The translations under genes were made by a program, and so were the position numbers. A stretch of DNA of 12,162 nt from Chrysochromulina parva (Eukaryota > Haptophyta > Prymnesiales > Chrysochromulinaceae): positions 1 to 12,162 of the forward strand of contig PJAB01001799.1 of NCBI GenBank assembly GCA_002887195.1, in the 5' to 3' direction. Of this stretch, positions 1-7,085 are shown piece after piece (within the stretch, counting starts at the first letter, position 1; every line of letters starts with the position of its first letter). Below the pieces are notes generated by a model that saw only the letters and a program-made list of their open reading frames with translations, did no database searches and had not been told where the DNA came from.

Positions 1-54
1 CCCCTCGACCCCCACGCCCCCCTCGACCCCCACGCCCCCTTCGACCCCCACGCC
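1..54 (+). repeat. 18-bp tandem repeat, three copies, coding
   Basis: Three head-to-tail 18-bp units (1-18, 19-36, 37-54) differ by one base: CTC becomes TTC in the third. Each encodes one P-(L/F)-D-P-H-A hexapeptide in frame with the GYF_2-like protein. The array probably continues left of the window. Confidence 0.9.
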
Positions 55-573
55 GTGCCTCCGAGGATGCCCACAGCGCCGAGGAGTTCCCACAGGACGG
101 AGAGGGTGCCTTCCACAGCGCCGTCTCGGGCGGCTGAGGACGAGGAGGCGGAGAGGGAGGCGGAGAGGGAGGCGGTGAGGGAGGCGGCGTCATGGGCGGA
201 GGAAGTGAAGGCGGCGGCGATGGCCGCCGCCGAGGCCGCCGCCACGAGTACAAGGTCTTCACTTGCATCTTCAGTTGCATCACAGCCGCAGGGCAAAGTC
301 ACCAACGACGTCAACGAGGTCACCACCGGGGTGACCACCACGACGCGCGAGTGGTTCTATCTCGATGGCGAGAACCAGCAGCACGGGCCCGTCGATCGAG
401 CGACGTTACAACGGCTCCTTGACGAGTCTCAAGTCTTGATGAGCACGCTCGTCTTCACCGAGGGCCAGATTGATTGGAGATGTCTAGCCGAGGTGCATGA
501 CCTCCAGCTGGAGATTGACGAGACTCAGATTGCCGAAGTGCGTGACCTCCAGCCCGTCGAGCTGCTGCCGTGA
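1..573 (+). CDS. GYF_2/DUF4339-like domain protein, 5'-truncated by window edge
   Basis: The reading frame is open from base 1 to the TGA at 571-573, so the gene starts outside the window; the GTG at 55 is not a start. Visible layout: three hexapeptides (PLDPHA, PLDPHA, PFDPHA; bases 1-54), a Pro/Ser/Arg-rich linker, a charged Ala/Glu/Arg helix or coiled coil with AERE repeats (about 136-240), a Ser/Thr-rich linker, then a compact domain at about 346-500. That domain has the GYF_2 pattern: W-F-Y-L-D-G, then G-P-V, an L-x-x-L-L helix, T-L-V-F-x-x-G and a closing D-W-R-x-L. GYF-type domains bind proline-rich peptides; GYF_2 members are mostly uncharacterised. After the domain a short segment is duplicated (AEVHDLQ and AEVRDLQ, about 487-555). 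The gene is convergent with its right neighbour. I am fairly sure of the domain; the function of the whole protein is unknown. Confidence 0.72.
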   Translation, partial: PLDPHAPLDPHAPFDPHAVPPRMPTAPRSSHRTERVPSTAPSRAAEDEEAEREAEREAVREAASWAEEVKAAAMAAAEAAATSTRSSLASSVASQPQGKVTNDVNEVTTGVTTTTREWFYLDGENQQHGPVDRATLQRLLDESQVLMSTLVFTEGQIDWRCLAEVHDLQLEIDETQIAEVRDLQPVELLP

Positions 574-1126
574 GCCGACGCCTCACGTTGAGAGAGGGTG
601 CCGTCGGCGCCGTCTCGGGCGCGGCAACAGCAGGCCAACAGCACTACGAGAGCGAGAGCGGCTCTGCTCGCTAGGACCTCTGATGACGCTCTGATGACCG
701 CTCTTTGATGGCCTCCCTCATCGCCCAGGGATGTCGCTTCTGGAGCGTGCTCGCGGGTCCTCGGATGCTGCGCGACCTCGGCGGTGGTGGTTTCCTTCGC
801 TTGTGGAGCCTGTGTCGCCGTTCGCGAGCCGACGGCGTTGTGACTCGAGACTGCCTTGGCCGGAGGGTGCGCGACGGTCACGGTGTACACCAATGCGCAA
901 CGGGCATGTACTGTACTAGACGAGACTGTTTACGTAGACGTCCGCTCGTTTAACGAAACTTATTGAGACCTATTGGGTATGCGTAACGTGGTAACTGCAA
1001 ACTGGTATCGTCGAGGCATAACTCGTACAGCAGGTACGCACGCGGGGGGCAGCCTTAAGGGCAGCCGCGTCGTGTCGGGCTCCGTGAGCTCGCCCCCGCA
1101 ATCTAGCTTCAATCTCCGCGCGCATC
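574..1126. other. Convergent intergenic region
   Basis: This gap of about 550 bases separates the 3' ends of two converging genes and should hold both 3' UTRs. I see no protein with recognisable features on either strand. The one notable content is a stretch at 666-727 related to the intron of the DUF1995 gene (separate entry). The part near 900-1020 is less GC-rich and rich in TACG/CGTA words, but I can give it no function. Confidence 0.6.
666..727 (+). repeat. Dispersed repeat related to the DUF1995-gene intron
   Basis: Two TCTGATGAC(G/C) units are followed by TTGATGGCCTCCCTCATC and then, a few bases on, CCCAGG. The 3' half of the intron at 9684-9724 has the same order: TCTGATGACC units, then TGATTGCCTCCCTCATC, then AG. 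The shared block GCCTCCCTCATC at the same distance from the repeats argues against chance. No clean flanking duplication is visible here, so it may be a decayed or partial copy, or an unrecognised intron in a UTR. Confidence 0.6.
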
Positions 1127-3025
1127 TCATGACATCAGCTCCGGGTCGTCCACGGTCGCCTGTTTCTGCTTCTGTTGCCGTTTGGCATCTTTCTCTGCCT
1201 GGAGCTCCCAAAAGGGGCGCGACTTTGTGGCGAGCTTGCGCCCGCCGACATAAGTGCTTGGGGCGGGGGCAGGGGCAGGGGCCACATCCCCACTGTAAGT
1301 GCCGCGCCATGCAGTTGCCGTCGCACCGGTCGCATCCCCGCTCGCCTCGCTCGCCCGTTTCTGGGCATCCTTCTCCGCCTGCAGCTCCCAAAAGGGACGT
1401 GACTTGACTGCGAGCCTACGCCCGCTCGGCGACGTTGGGTGGACTGCAGCTGAGGATGCCTCCAACGGGAGCGTCGTCCCGAGCGCCTCCGGCTGGGGCG
1501 CCCACCCAGCGCCGTCCCGAGCGTCCTCGGTGCCGTCCCGAGCGTCCTCGGCTTCGGGCTCGGCCACGTGGCTCTCGGCGGCATGCGCGGCGCTCCGAAG
1601 GAAGCTGTTGGCCTGTCGCTGAGAGGTTGGGCTCGGGATCGGAGCTCCAAATGGATTGGCACGCGACTTCTGAGCAAAGGCGCTTCGCGCGCTGAGTGTG
1701 CCACCGAGCGCCGTCCCGAGCGGACTTCGCCCTCCGCTGTTGAGAGGGCTGCGTGTGCCGCTGTTGAGAGGGCTGCGTGTGCCGCTGTTGAGAGGGCTGC
1801 GTGTGCCGCTGTTGAGAGGGCTGCGTGTGCCGCTGTGGGGCGTGCCGCCACCACGGCTGCCGCCCCGACCGCTGCCTAGGCTACGGCCGCTACTGCACAA
1901 ACCACTCCCTGTGCCACTGCCTCTGGTATCGAAGGTGAGGCAAGGAACGGCGGCACGTCCAGACGCGGTGACAGCACTGAGGCCCTTTCGCACGACACTC
2001 AAGCCTCCGCGCTCGGGAGCGAAGCTCTGCCTCGTCGTCTCGCGCCTCTCCCAGTTGCCGTAACTGTTCGTAGGGAACTGCACCGTGCTCGAGATGGTTT
2101 CATCATAAGTTTCGTCAAGCCTTTCCGCCGCCGGAGCCGGAGGGCTGACGAAACCCGGAGGGCTTGACGAAACCCGCCTCTCCCACTCTCCATAGCTATT
2201 CGGAGCGAAGGAGCTCGCGTGCGATGACATCGGTACGGGCCTCTCGCCGATCTCGCCGGGATCTCCAAACCCTCCGAGATCTCCACGATCTCCGAGGTCC
2301 CTCCGAGAATGCGACGTCGGCGTCACTTGCGGCCGCGCGAACAGCTGGAAACGGGAAGGCGAGCTGTCCTCACCCGTTGTGTTCGTCGCCGTCATGCGGG
2401 GCGCCGCGCCAGCCCTGGCGGGCGTCTGCGCCGCCGAAGACAACGGCCACAGCGTCCAACCGGGTGGCGTGGCGGGTGGCACTGAAGGCGTCGCCGGCGT
2501 CGCTGGCATGGCCGCAGCTGCGGCAGCGGCTGCCGCTGCCGCCTCCTTGTCCGCCTTGGCAGCCGCGGCGTCGGCCACCCATCTGGAATAAATCACAGCC
2601 GCCCTTGCCTCAGCTTCGTCGGCCTCGTTGGCGGCCGCCAGCTCTGCTGCCGCCGTCGCCGCAGCCTCTTGGGCCGTCTTGGCTGCCTCCGCTGCTGCCC
2701 TACCCACAGCCTCCTCGCCCTCGTGGATAGGCTCCTGGAGAAGCTCGGCTCGAACCGACTCTGTCTCCGACTCTGCACTCGATATCATCTCGTCGAGGTA
2801 TCGAGCCACCGCCGCCAGCCGAGCGCGGGTGTCGGCATCGTGGCCTTCACCTCGGACACCATCACCAACGCCCACATGCACTTCAATGCCATCCTCTAGT
2901 CCCGCATTCACCAATTGGCCTCCTGCTGCTTCATCTGCCAATACTCCGTCCGAGACGCTGTGTGCACCACTCTCCGGCGACTGCCTCCGCCGCGGCCAGC
3001 GGAGAGCGGTTAGCCATGCTGCCAT
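1127..3025 (-). CDS. Unrecognised disordered repeat protein (632 aa)
   Basis: I do not recognise a family. The ORF is uninterrupted from ATG (3025) to TGA (1127) and encodes 632 residues. From the N-terminus: a polar region; an Ala/Glu-rich helical stretch ending in a poly-Ala run (about 2500-2740); a Pro/Ser/Thr-rich region; two NSYG(E/N)WERR motifs (about 2177-2205 and 2046-2073); a Gly/Ser-rich part; four perfect SGTRSPLN octapeptides plus a degenerate fifth (about 1736-1850); and two C-terminal copies of a segment matching G-R-(R/K)-L-A-x-K-S-R-P-F-W-E-L-Q-A-E-K-D-A. Coding status is supported by length and by repeats conserved at protein level with differing codons. No membrane segment or enzyme motif is seen. 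The SPL repeats could be phosphorylation sites, and the aromatic motifs look like short binding motifs. It shares a 331-bp divergent promoter region with the thioredoxin-like gene. The N-terminal 70 residues are the least certain part. Confidence 0.68.
   Translation of the reverse strand: MAAWLTALRWPRRRQSPESGAHSVSDGVLADEAAGGQLVNAGLEDGIEVHVGVGDGVRGEGHDADTRARLAAVARYLDEMISSAESETESVRAELLQEPIHEGEEAVGRAAAEAAKTAQEAAATAAAELAAANEADEAEARAAVIYSRWVADAAAAKADKEAAAAAAAAAAAMPATPATPSVPPATPPGWTLWPLSSAAQTPARAGAAPRMTATNTTGEDSSPSRFQLFARPQVTPTSHSRRDLGDRGDLGGFGDPGEIGERPVPMSSHASSFAPNSYGEWERRVSSSPPGFVSPPAPAAERLDETYDETISSTVQFPTNSYGNWERRETTRQSFAPERGGLSVVRKGLSAVTASGRAAVPCLTFDTRGSGTGSGLCSSGRSLGSGRGGSRGGGTPHSGTRSPLNSGTRSPLNSGTRSPLNSGTRSPLNSGGRSPLGTALGGTLSARSAFAQKSRANPFGAPIPSPTSQRQANSFLRSAAHAAESHVAEPEAEDARDGTEDARDGAGWAPQPEALGTTLPLEASSAAVHPTSPSGRRLAVKSRPFWELQAEKDAQKRASEASGDATGATATAWRGTYSGDVAPAPAPAPSTYVGGRKLATKSRPFWELQAEKDAKRQQKQKQATVDDPELMS
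1183..1247 (-). repeat. KSRPFWELQAEKDA motif, copy 2 (C-terminal)
   Basis: It encodes the second copy of the RPFWELQ segment near the C-terminus of the 632-residue protein. The first copy lies about 180 bases away at 1362-1427. The two agree over about 20 residues while several codons differ, so selection has kept the peptide rather than the DNA. Confidence 0.85.
1362..1427 (-). repeat. KSRPFWELQAEKDA motif, copy 1
   Basis: First of the two in-frame copies of the RPFWELQ segment (G-R-R-L-A-V-K-S-R-P-F-W-E-L-Q in this copy). It is followed by a Lys/Arg/Glu-rich helix-like tail, as in copy 2. Confidence 0.85.
1736..1831 (-). repeat. 24-bp tandem repeat, four perfect copies, coding
   Basis: Four identical 24-bp units encode SGTRSPLN on the minus strand; a partial fifth unit to the right encodes SGGRSPL. 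The complete identity of the units suggests recent expansion or homogenisation. Because the unit is a multiple of three, copy number can vary without shifting the frame. Confidence 0.92.
2046..2205 (-). repeat. Two NSYGxWERR motif copies
   Basis: Bases 2177-2205 and 2046-2073 encode NSYGEWERR and NSYGNWERR, about 131 bases apart and in the same frame. The DNA has diverged between copies, including the Tyr/Gly codons, so the motif is conserved at protein level. A direct repeat of GACGAAACCCG lies just beside the first copy at about 2152-2177. Confidence 0.78.
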
Positions 3026-3356
3026 CAGCTACCCTCGTGCCTGCACGATGCCCAAAAGTTGCCGAGGCCGCGACGCGTGTGCGGCGCAGCCGAAAAAGCT
3101 AAAAAACCAAATACAGATTCCGTTCCACACCAGTAAGTCGCCCTGCCGACACGTCCACTCAGAGGGCTGATTCCGCCGTGCTGATTTCGAGTTCCTATTG
3201 TTTTATTGACGAAGTGCGCGCGCTTTTTGACGCGACCGCATTCAGCATTTTCCAAGCATGCAGCTCTCTCTACGCATTCTGAACCAGCCATCCTTCCCAG
3301 CATGCAGCAGTAGCGCGCGCCACGTAATCTCATCCGTTGACGTGCGGCTGCTCCAA
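3026..3356. promoter_or_regulatory. Divergent promoter region
   Basis: These 331 bases lie between the start codons of the repeat-protein gene (-) and the thioredoxin-like gene (+), and must hold both 5' UTRs and both promoters. An A-rich patch (about 3090-3120) and a T-rich patch (about 3195-3212) stand out from GC-rich surroundings. I cannot name a specific element. Confidence 0.5.
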
Positions 3357-4040
3357 ATGCTCACCGTCCTTTCGCTCTTCACGAGCGTTTCGAGCTTCGC
3401 CATGAGCCACGGCGGTGTCGGCAGTGGGCTGGGCCATTGGCCTGACACTGCTGACTTCGCGGGCATCGCACGCGCATCCACCCCTTTCATGGACCTCGAA
3501 AACTCCGGCCTCGACAGCCGCTGGAGCTCGGACAGGCTGACGGCCGCGCCCCGCACGCCGGCCGACTTCGTCCTGCTCACGGGCCGGGAACGCACTGTGG
3601 CATGGAGGCTCGTGAGCTCGAGAGCCGTTGGCACCGGCTTCGACAGCTTCGACAGCTTCGATGAGGAGCACGGGGTGAGAACCGGCCAAGTAGCAGGAGC
3701 GGTGTCGGCACCGCGCCGCCTTCTATCCGCGTCAGAGCTGAGCGCGGCGCTCGCTGAGCCGACAGGCGGCCTTCCGACTATTCTCCTCTTCGGTGCCAAA
3801 ACGTGCCGTATGTGCCGCCGGCTGCAGCCACTGATGGAGAATGCGGCGCGCGACACCGGGGCGCGCTTCTGGCACGTACAACACGACCGCTCGACTGACG
3901 AGCTCTTCGAAGCGTATGGCGTCACGCACACGCCCACGGTAATGCTGTACGATGGCGCCAAGGAGCTCGTCCATCGTGCCGTCTACGGGGCGTCCGAAGT
4001 GCAACGGTTGGCGAGCATGCTGGGTGCGATGGCGGCATGA
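3357..4040 (+). CDS. Plastid thioredoxin-like protein, CRMC active site
   Basis: Predicted thiol-disulfide oxidoreductase of the thioredoxin fold, 227 residues. I chose the ATG at 3357, not the upstream in-frame ATG at 3258, because it gives a clean signal peptide (M-L-T-V-L-S-L-F-T-S-V-S-S) followed by Phe14, the ASAF-like cleavage site of secondary-plastid presequences. Residues 20-125 look unstructured. The thioredoxin domain spans about 125-225: strand T-I-L-L-F-G, active site C150-R-M-C153, and a cis-Pro loop H-T-P193-T before a final strand and helix. A CRxC site resembles the plant plastid WCRKC (thioredoxin-like 3) group rather than CGPC thioredoxins, but the Trp before the first Cys is Thr here. 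It converges on the RPE gene. Redox partners are unknown. Confidence 0.85.
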   Translation: MLTVLSLFTSVSSFAMSHGGVGSGLGHWPDTADFAGIARASTPFMDLENSGLDSRWSSDRLTAAPRTPADFVLLTGRERTVAWRLVSSRAVGTGFDSFDSFDEEHGVRTGQVAGAVSAPRRLLSASELSAALAEPTGGLPTILLFGAKTCRMCRRLQPLMENAARDTGARFWHVQHDRSTDELFEAYGVTHTPTVMLYDGAKELVHRAVYGASEVQRLASMLGAMAA

Positions 4041-4500
4041 CGGCCTGAAGCGAGGTGCGATGGCTGGCGACGCGACGGGCGGCCCGACGCGACGCCGGCT
4101 TGCGGCCCGGGGGACCGTCGTTAACGCCGTGGATCCCGCATCGCGGGTGCGGGTCGGTGTAACGTAAGGTCCGCGCCGGGTGAGCTTCTCGGTTCTCCTC
4201 CCGCACGTCGCACGTAACCGACGTAACGGGTCGTGACGGTGGAATGACGGTGGGGTGCGCGTCCCGTTTTGACTTTCGTTTTAGCACTACGTTAGCACTA
4301 CGTAGAACGTTGCGTAAGTTTTAGCATTAGGAAACGCACCCCCCGGCTATTCATGTATGATCACCTCAGATACCGCAGGCTGAGAGAGCAGGCGCCTGGT
4401 CCTGACGCACTAGCGCGCGCCGAATGTTCAGTTCGTAGAGCACAGAGGTCGTCGCCACAGCGGAGAGTCCAACCGACATGCAGACCTCTCGATTGCGCAC
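4041..4500. other. Convergent intergenic region with short tandem repeats
   Basis: It separates the stop codons of the thioredoxin-like gene (+) and RPE (-). It is rich in CGTAAC/ACGTAA words. It contains a (G)TGACGGTGG direct repeat (4233-4254), a CCCGCA/TGCGGG inverted pair near 4136-4154, and a perfect 11-bp tandem TTAGCACTACG (4281-4302). No credible coding region is seen. Confidence 0.6.
4281..4302. repeat. 11-bp perfect tandem repeat
   Basis: Two adjoining copies of TTAGCACTACG occupy 4281-4291 and 4292-4302, in the gap between two convergent genes. Function unknown. Confidence 0.85.
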
Positions 4501-5552
4501 TTATCTCTTCGCCATGGCGAGCTCGGCGCGCATCTTGTCGATGGTCACCTTGTAGTCGGGCGTGTTGAAGATCGCCGAGCCAGCGACGAACATGTCGACG
4601 CCCGCCTCCGCGACCTCCTTGATGTTGTCCACCTTGACGCCACCATCGATCTCGAGAATGATGGGGTAGCCGCTCGCGTCGATCATCTTGCGCGCCTCAC
4701 GAGCCTTCTGGAGGGTCGAGGGGATGAAGTTCTGGCCGCCGAAGCCCGGGTTGACCGACATGAGAAGGATGATGTCGATCTTGTCCATGACGTACTTGCA
4801 CACGTCCAGCGGCGTCGACGGGTTGAAGACGAGACCCGACTTGCAGCCCTTGGAGCGGATGAGCGAGAGTGAGCGGCTGCGGAGTCGGGCGCGCAAGAGG
4901 TCATCGGTGGTGGCGGCGGCGGTGGCGGAGTTGGTGAGTCGAGTTGGTTAGTCGCACGTCGCAGCATCGTATGGGACGGGAGTCGATCGCGTGCATGGTC
5001 AGAGATGGTAACTCCCAGGCAGTCGATTGCTCTCTAGGCCGCTAGCAAGAGCCGCACGTGGGCATAGCAGAAGTGCTGTGTTCCAGCAGCGGCAGCGGCG
5101 GCATTGGCGGCGGCGCTGGCGGCGGTGGCAGCGGCGGCGTACTCGATGTGCGTCGACGCCTCCGGATGGAAGGTGATGTAGTCCGCGCCCGCCTTGGCGA
5201 AGTCCTCAATGATCGCGTCGACGGGCGAGACCATCAGGTGGACGTCAATCGGCGCCTTGATGCCGTACTTCTTGAGCGCAGTGCACACCAGCGGGCCAAT
5301 GGTCAGGTTGGGCACAAAGTGGTTGTCCATGACGTCGAAGTGCACGACATCCGCACCAGCAGCAATGACCTTCTCAACCTCCTCGCCGAGCCGGGCGAAA
5401 TCGGCGCTGAGAATCGACGGCGCGATCTTGTAGCTGGGCGCAGCCATCTGCGGCTGCGACACACGCACCGAGGTGCGGGCCGAGGCCTGGCCCACCGTGA
5501 AGGCGTTGGCACCATCCAGGATGGCGAGCAGAGTGACGCACTTGTACAGCAT
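4501..5552 (-). CDS. RPE: Ribulose-phosphate 3-epimerase, plastid-targeted, 2 exons
   Basis: Interconverts ribulose 5-phosphate and xylulose 5-phosphate in the Calvin cycle and pentose phosphate pathway. Exons are 5143-5552 and 4501-4876, giving 261 residues. The 266-nt GT-AG intron splits the codon for Asp137 and restores the family segment [14 protein letters not shown]. The N-terminus is a signal peptide ending A-N-A before Phe18, then a Ser/Thr/Arg-rich transit-like stretch; the enzyme proper starts near Ala38 ([15 protein letters not shown]). Catalytic and metal residues are all present: H71 and D73 in HFDVMD, H105 in DVHLMV and D214 in IDGGV. The phosphate-binding segments NPGFGG and VAGSAIF are also intact. 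The gene is divergent from the AIG1-family gene. The plastid assignment is inferred from the presequence; the enzyme assignment is secure. Confidence 0.96.
4877..5142 (-). other. Intron of RPE (GT-AG, 266 nt, phase 2)
   Basis: The donor is GA/GTACGC (exon ends at 5143) and the acceptor is CGCAG/C (exon resumes at 4876). Both ends carry GCC/CCG-type trinucleotide runs (about 5065-5140 and 4900-4930). Retention would add an Ala-rich tail and stop at about 5034, removing the second half of the barrel. Joining at these sites restores the expected family sequence exactly. Confidence 0.93.
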
Positions 5553-5836
5553 ATTACCTGCAATTGCAGCCCAAGTGCAGGAACATCACGCCATGGTGAG
5601 TATCGTGTGGCATGCATTCTGACGGGCGAGGCGCGCGGTGCCGCGGCGCGCGAAGAGGCCGGTCTGCATCGAAGCGACCTGCGGAGATCGGAGATGATTC
5701 TCGCGACCTCCAACTTCCAGATACCCGTCAAAAATAACCTAGAGTGGCAGGGTCGAAGTGGGAGAGATTCAGCCTGTGCTGCTTTTCTTTTCGTCGATCT
5801 CGGGGGCGCGCGAAAGCAAGCGCTCGAACATTTTAC
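5553..5836. promoter_or_regulatory. Divergent promoter region, RPE / AIG1-family gene
   Basis: These 284 bases separate the two ATGs and must carry both 5' UTRs and promoters. No TATA-like or other named element can be assigned with confidence. A short AT-richer patch sits at about 5725-5740. Confidence 0.5.
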
Positions 5837-6490
5837 ATGACGACCTTGCCCACGGCCCTCCTTGGCGTCACAGCCCATGCAGCGGCCGTGGTGTCCAAAC
5901 TATTGATAGGGATCCCCGACCGCATCTCGAATCCAAAGGCCACGCAGTACCTTGGCCTATTCACGTGGCTCACGGTGCAGACCAACGTCATCTGCTGCCT
6001 TCGCTTTGCTGCTGTCCTCGTCGCGCACTTCACTGTCTCGAGTGCTCTCGAGGCTCTGACCGTGCGTATCTTTCCGCTGTCCTTCGGATTGGGCTCCATG
6101 CTCACCCTCTTGTTCTACAGCCTCGACTACTTTCAGGAAGAGAACGTCCAGAAGCGCAAGAAGTACTCTCAGACAGTCGCACCGTACTGTGAGCTGGCCG
6201 CGCACATCGAGCACGGCTCCGCTCTTCCTCTGGCTCTCATGGACGCGCTCACCTTGGCCGCGAGCGGACATTCACGACCCGGCGTTGTCGACCTCGTGGG
6301 CGGCTACATCCTTTTCTATATGGGGCTGACGCTGCTCAACCATGCGGCGACCAGGGTGTGGCAGTACCCGATCATCGCGGACGCTCAGAGGGCAGCGGGC
6401 TGGCCAGGCGTGCTCCTCTTCTTCGCCGCGATTGCTGGGCTCATGATCAGCGCTGGGCTACTCGGCGTTGCTATTGTGGGGTTTCAATAA
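5837..6490 (+). CDS. AIG1/FAR-17a (ADTRP) family membrane protein, predicted lipid hydrolase
   Basis: Integral membrane protein of 217 residues with about six hydrophobic segments (roughly 5-24, 38-62, 78-97, 118-140, 151-171 and 188-215). Animal AIG1 and ADTRP are threonine hydrolases that cleave fatty-acid esters of hydroxy fatty acids, using one Thr and one His in membrane segments. Here T43 in Y-L-G-L-F-T and H126 in H-I-E-H-G-S-A-L-P align with those residues, including the HxxH spacing. A third family match is G-Y-I-L-F-Y, then a W-x-Y-P motif near 175-178. The start is the ATG at 5837; upstream in-frame codons exist but have no ATG, only a GTG at 5744. No intron. Family membership is well supported. 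Hydrolase activity and substrate in an alga are inferred. Confidence 0.85.
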   Translation: MTTLPTALLGVTAHAAAVVSKLLIGIPDRISNPKATQYLGLFTWLTVQTNVICCLRFAAVLVAHFTVSSALEALTVRIFPLSFGLGSMLTLLFYSLDYFQEENVQKRKKYSQTVAPYCELAAHIEHGSALPLALMDALTLAASGHSRPGVVDLVGGYILFYMGLTLLNHAATRVWQYPIIADAQRAAGWPGVLLFFAAIAGLMISAGLLGVAIVGFQ

Positions 6491-7085
6491 GGTGTTCCGG
6501 GCGCTGTTCGGGCCCGGTAGCGGGGCGGAGCGAGCGACGCACGGGACATCATAACTTCTGTTGGCCTCTGCGCTCTCTGTGCAGACAGCGTGTGGCCTTT
6601 TTGCATCAAGTACTTCTGTGTTCCCTGAATCCGGTAACCGCTCAGAGACGCGACGAAAACATGCCTTTCGTGCTGTCGGCACTGTCTCTGGTCTCTCGGA
6701 ACTATGTCGGTGACCGTCTACATCGGCACCGATATACCACGCTCCACGGCTCCTCCACGTCCACGTAGGGCACCATCCACGCCACAGAGTGAGGCTATCT
6801 GAGATCCGGCCGCCCGGCGTTTTTGCGCTTTCGTTCTTGCTTCGTCGCTGGTACCTGGTATTGATTGCACGAGAGACTGAACCTCACGCGACGTTGGCCA
6901 TGGTCAGAGGCAGCAAGCAGACAGTGACTCTAGACCACGGTAGCAGTCGTTGTTGGTCTCGCTCAGAGTTTGCGGCCCATCGCAATTGCAGGGGGCGGCC
7001 GCAAGCGACTGTGCGGACGCGAGGCACGGGTGGCGAGGCGAGTGTGAGCTTGGGTTTGCAGTGTCAGAGGGAAGCATGACGTTGC
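6491..7085. other. Convergent intergenic region
   Basis: About 595 bases between the stop of the AIG1-family gene (+) and the stop of the EF-hand gene (-), expected to hold two 3' UTRs. Short ORFs here have no recognisable domain. I see no RNA gene or clear repeat. Confidence 0.6.

Noticed and set aside
525..893. 122-residue minus-strand ORF overlapping the end of the GYF-domain gene
   Set aside because: No recognisable domain, and it overlaps the conserved frame's 3' end and the dispersed repeat. It fits chance in GC-rich DNA.
1736..1831. CRISPR-like array
   Set aside because: Units are directly adjoining with no unique spacers, lie in frame inside a coding region, and the window is eukaryotic.
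1698..2063. Plus-strand ORF with RGLRVPLL repeats
   Set aside because: It is the antisense reading of the 24-bp coding repeat. The 24-bp period keeps several frames open at once, so its length is not evidence of coding.
2628..3170. 180-residue plus-strand ORF over the N-terminal part of the repeat-protein gene
   Set aside because: Ser/Ala/Pro-rich antisense translation without motifs. The minus frame is longer and has conserved internal repeats, though the first part of that frame is less certain.
3258..3356. N-terminal extension of the thioredoxin-like protein from the ATG at 3258
   Set aside because: The 33 added residues would bury the signal peptide and the ASAF-like site. The downstream ATG at 3357 gives a normal presequence. 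It remains possible as an alternative start.
5058..5840. 260-residue plus-strand ORF opposite RPE exon 1
   Set aside because: It is antisense to a clearly conserved enzyme exon, has low-complexity Gly-rich content from the GCC-rich intron, and shows no domain.
6358..7079. Plus-strand ORFs of 136 and 96 residues after the AIG1-family gene
   Set aside because: The first overlaps the 3' end of the conserved gene in another frame, and neither has a domain, a targeting signal or a splice partner.
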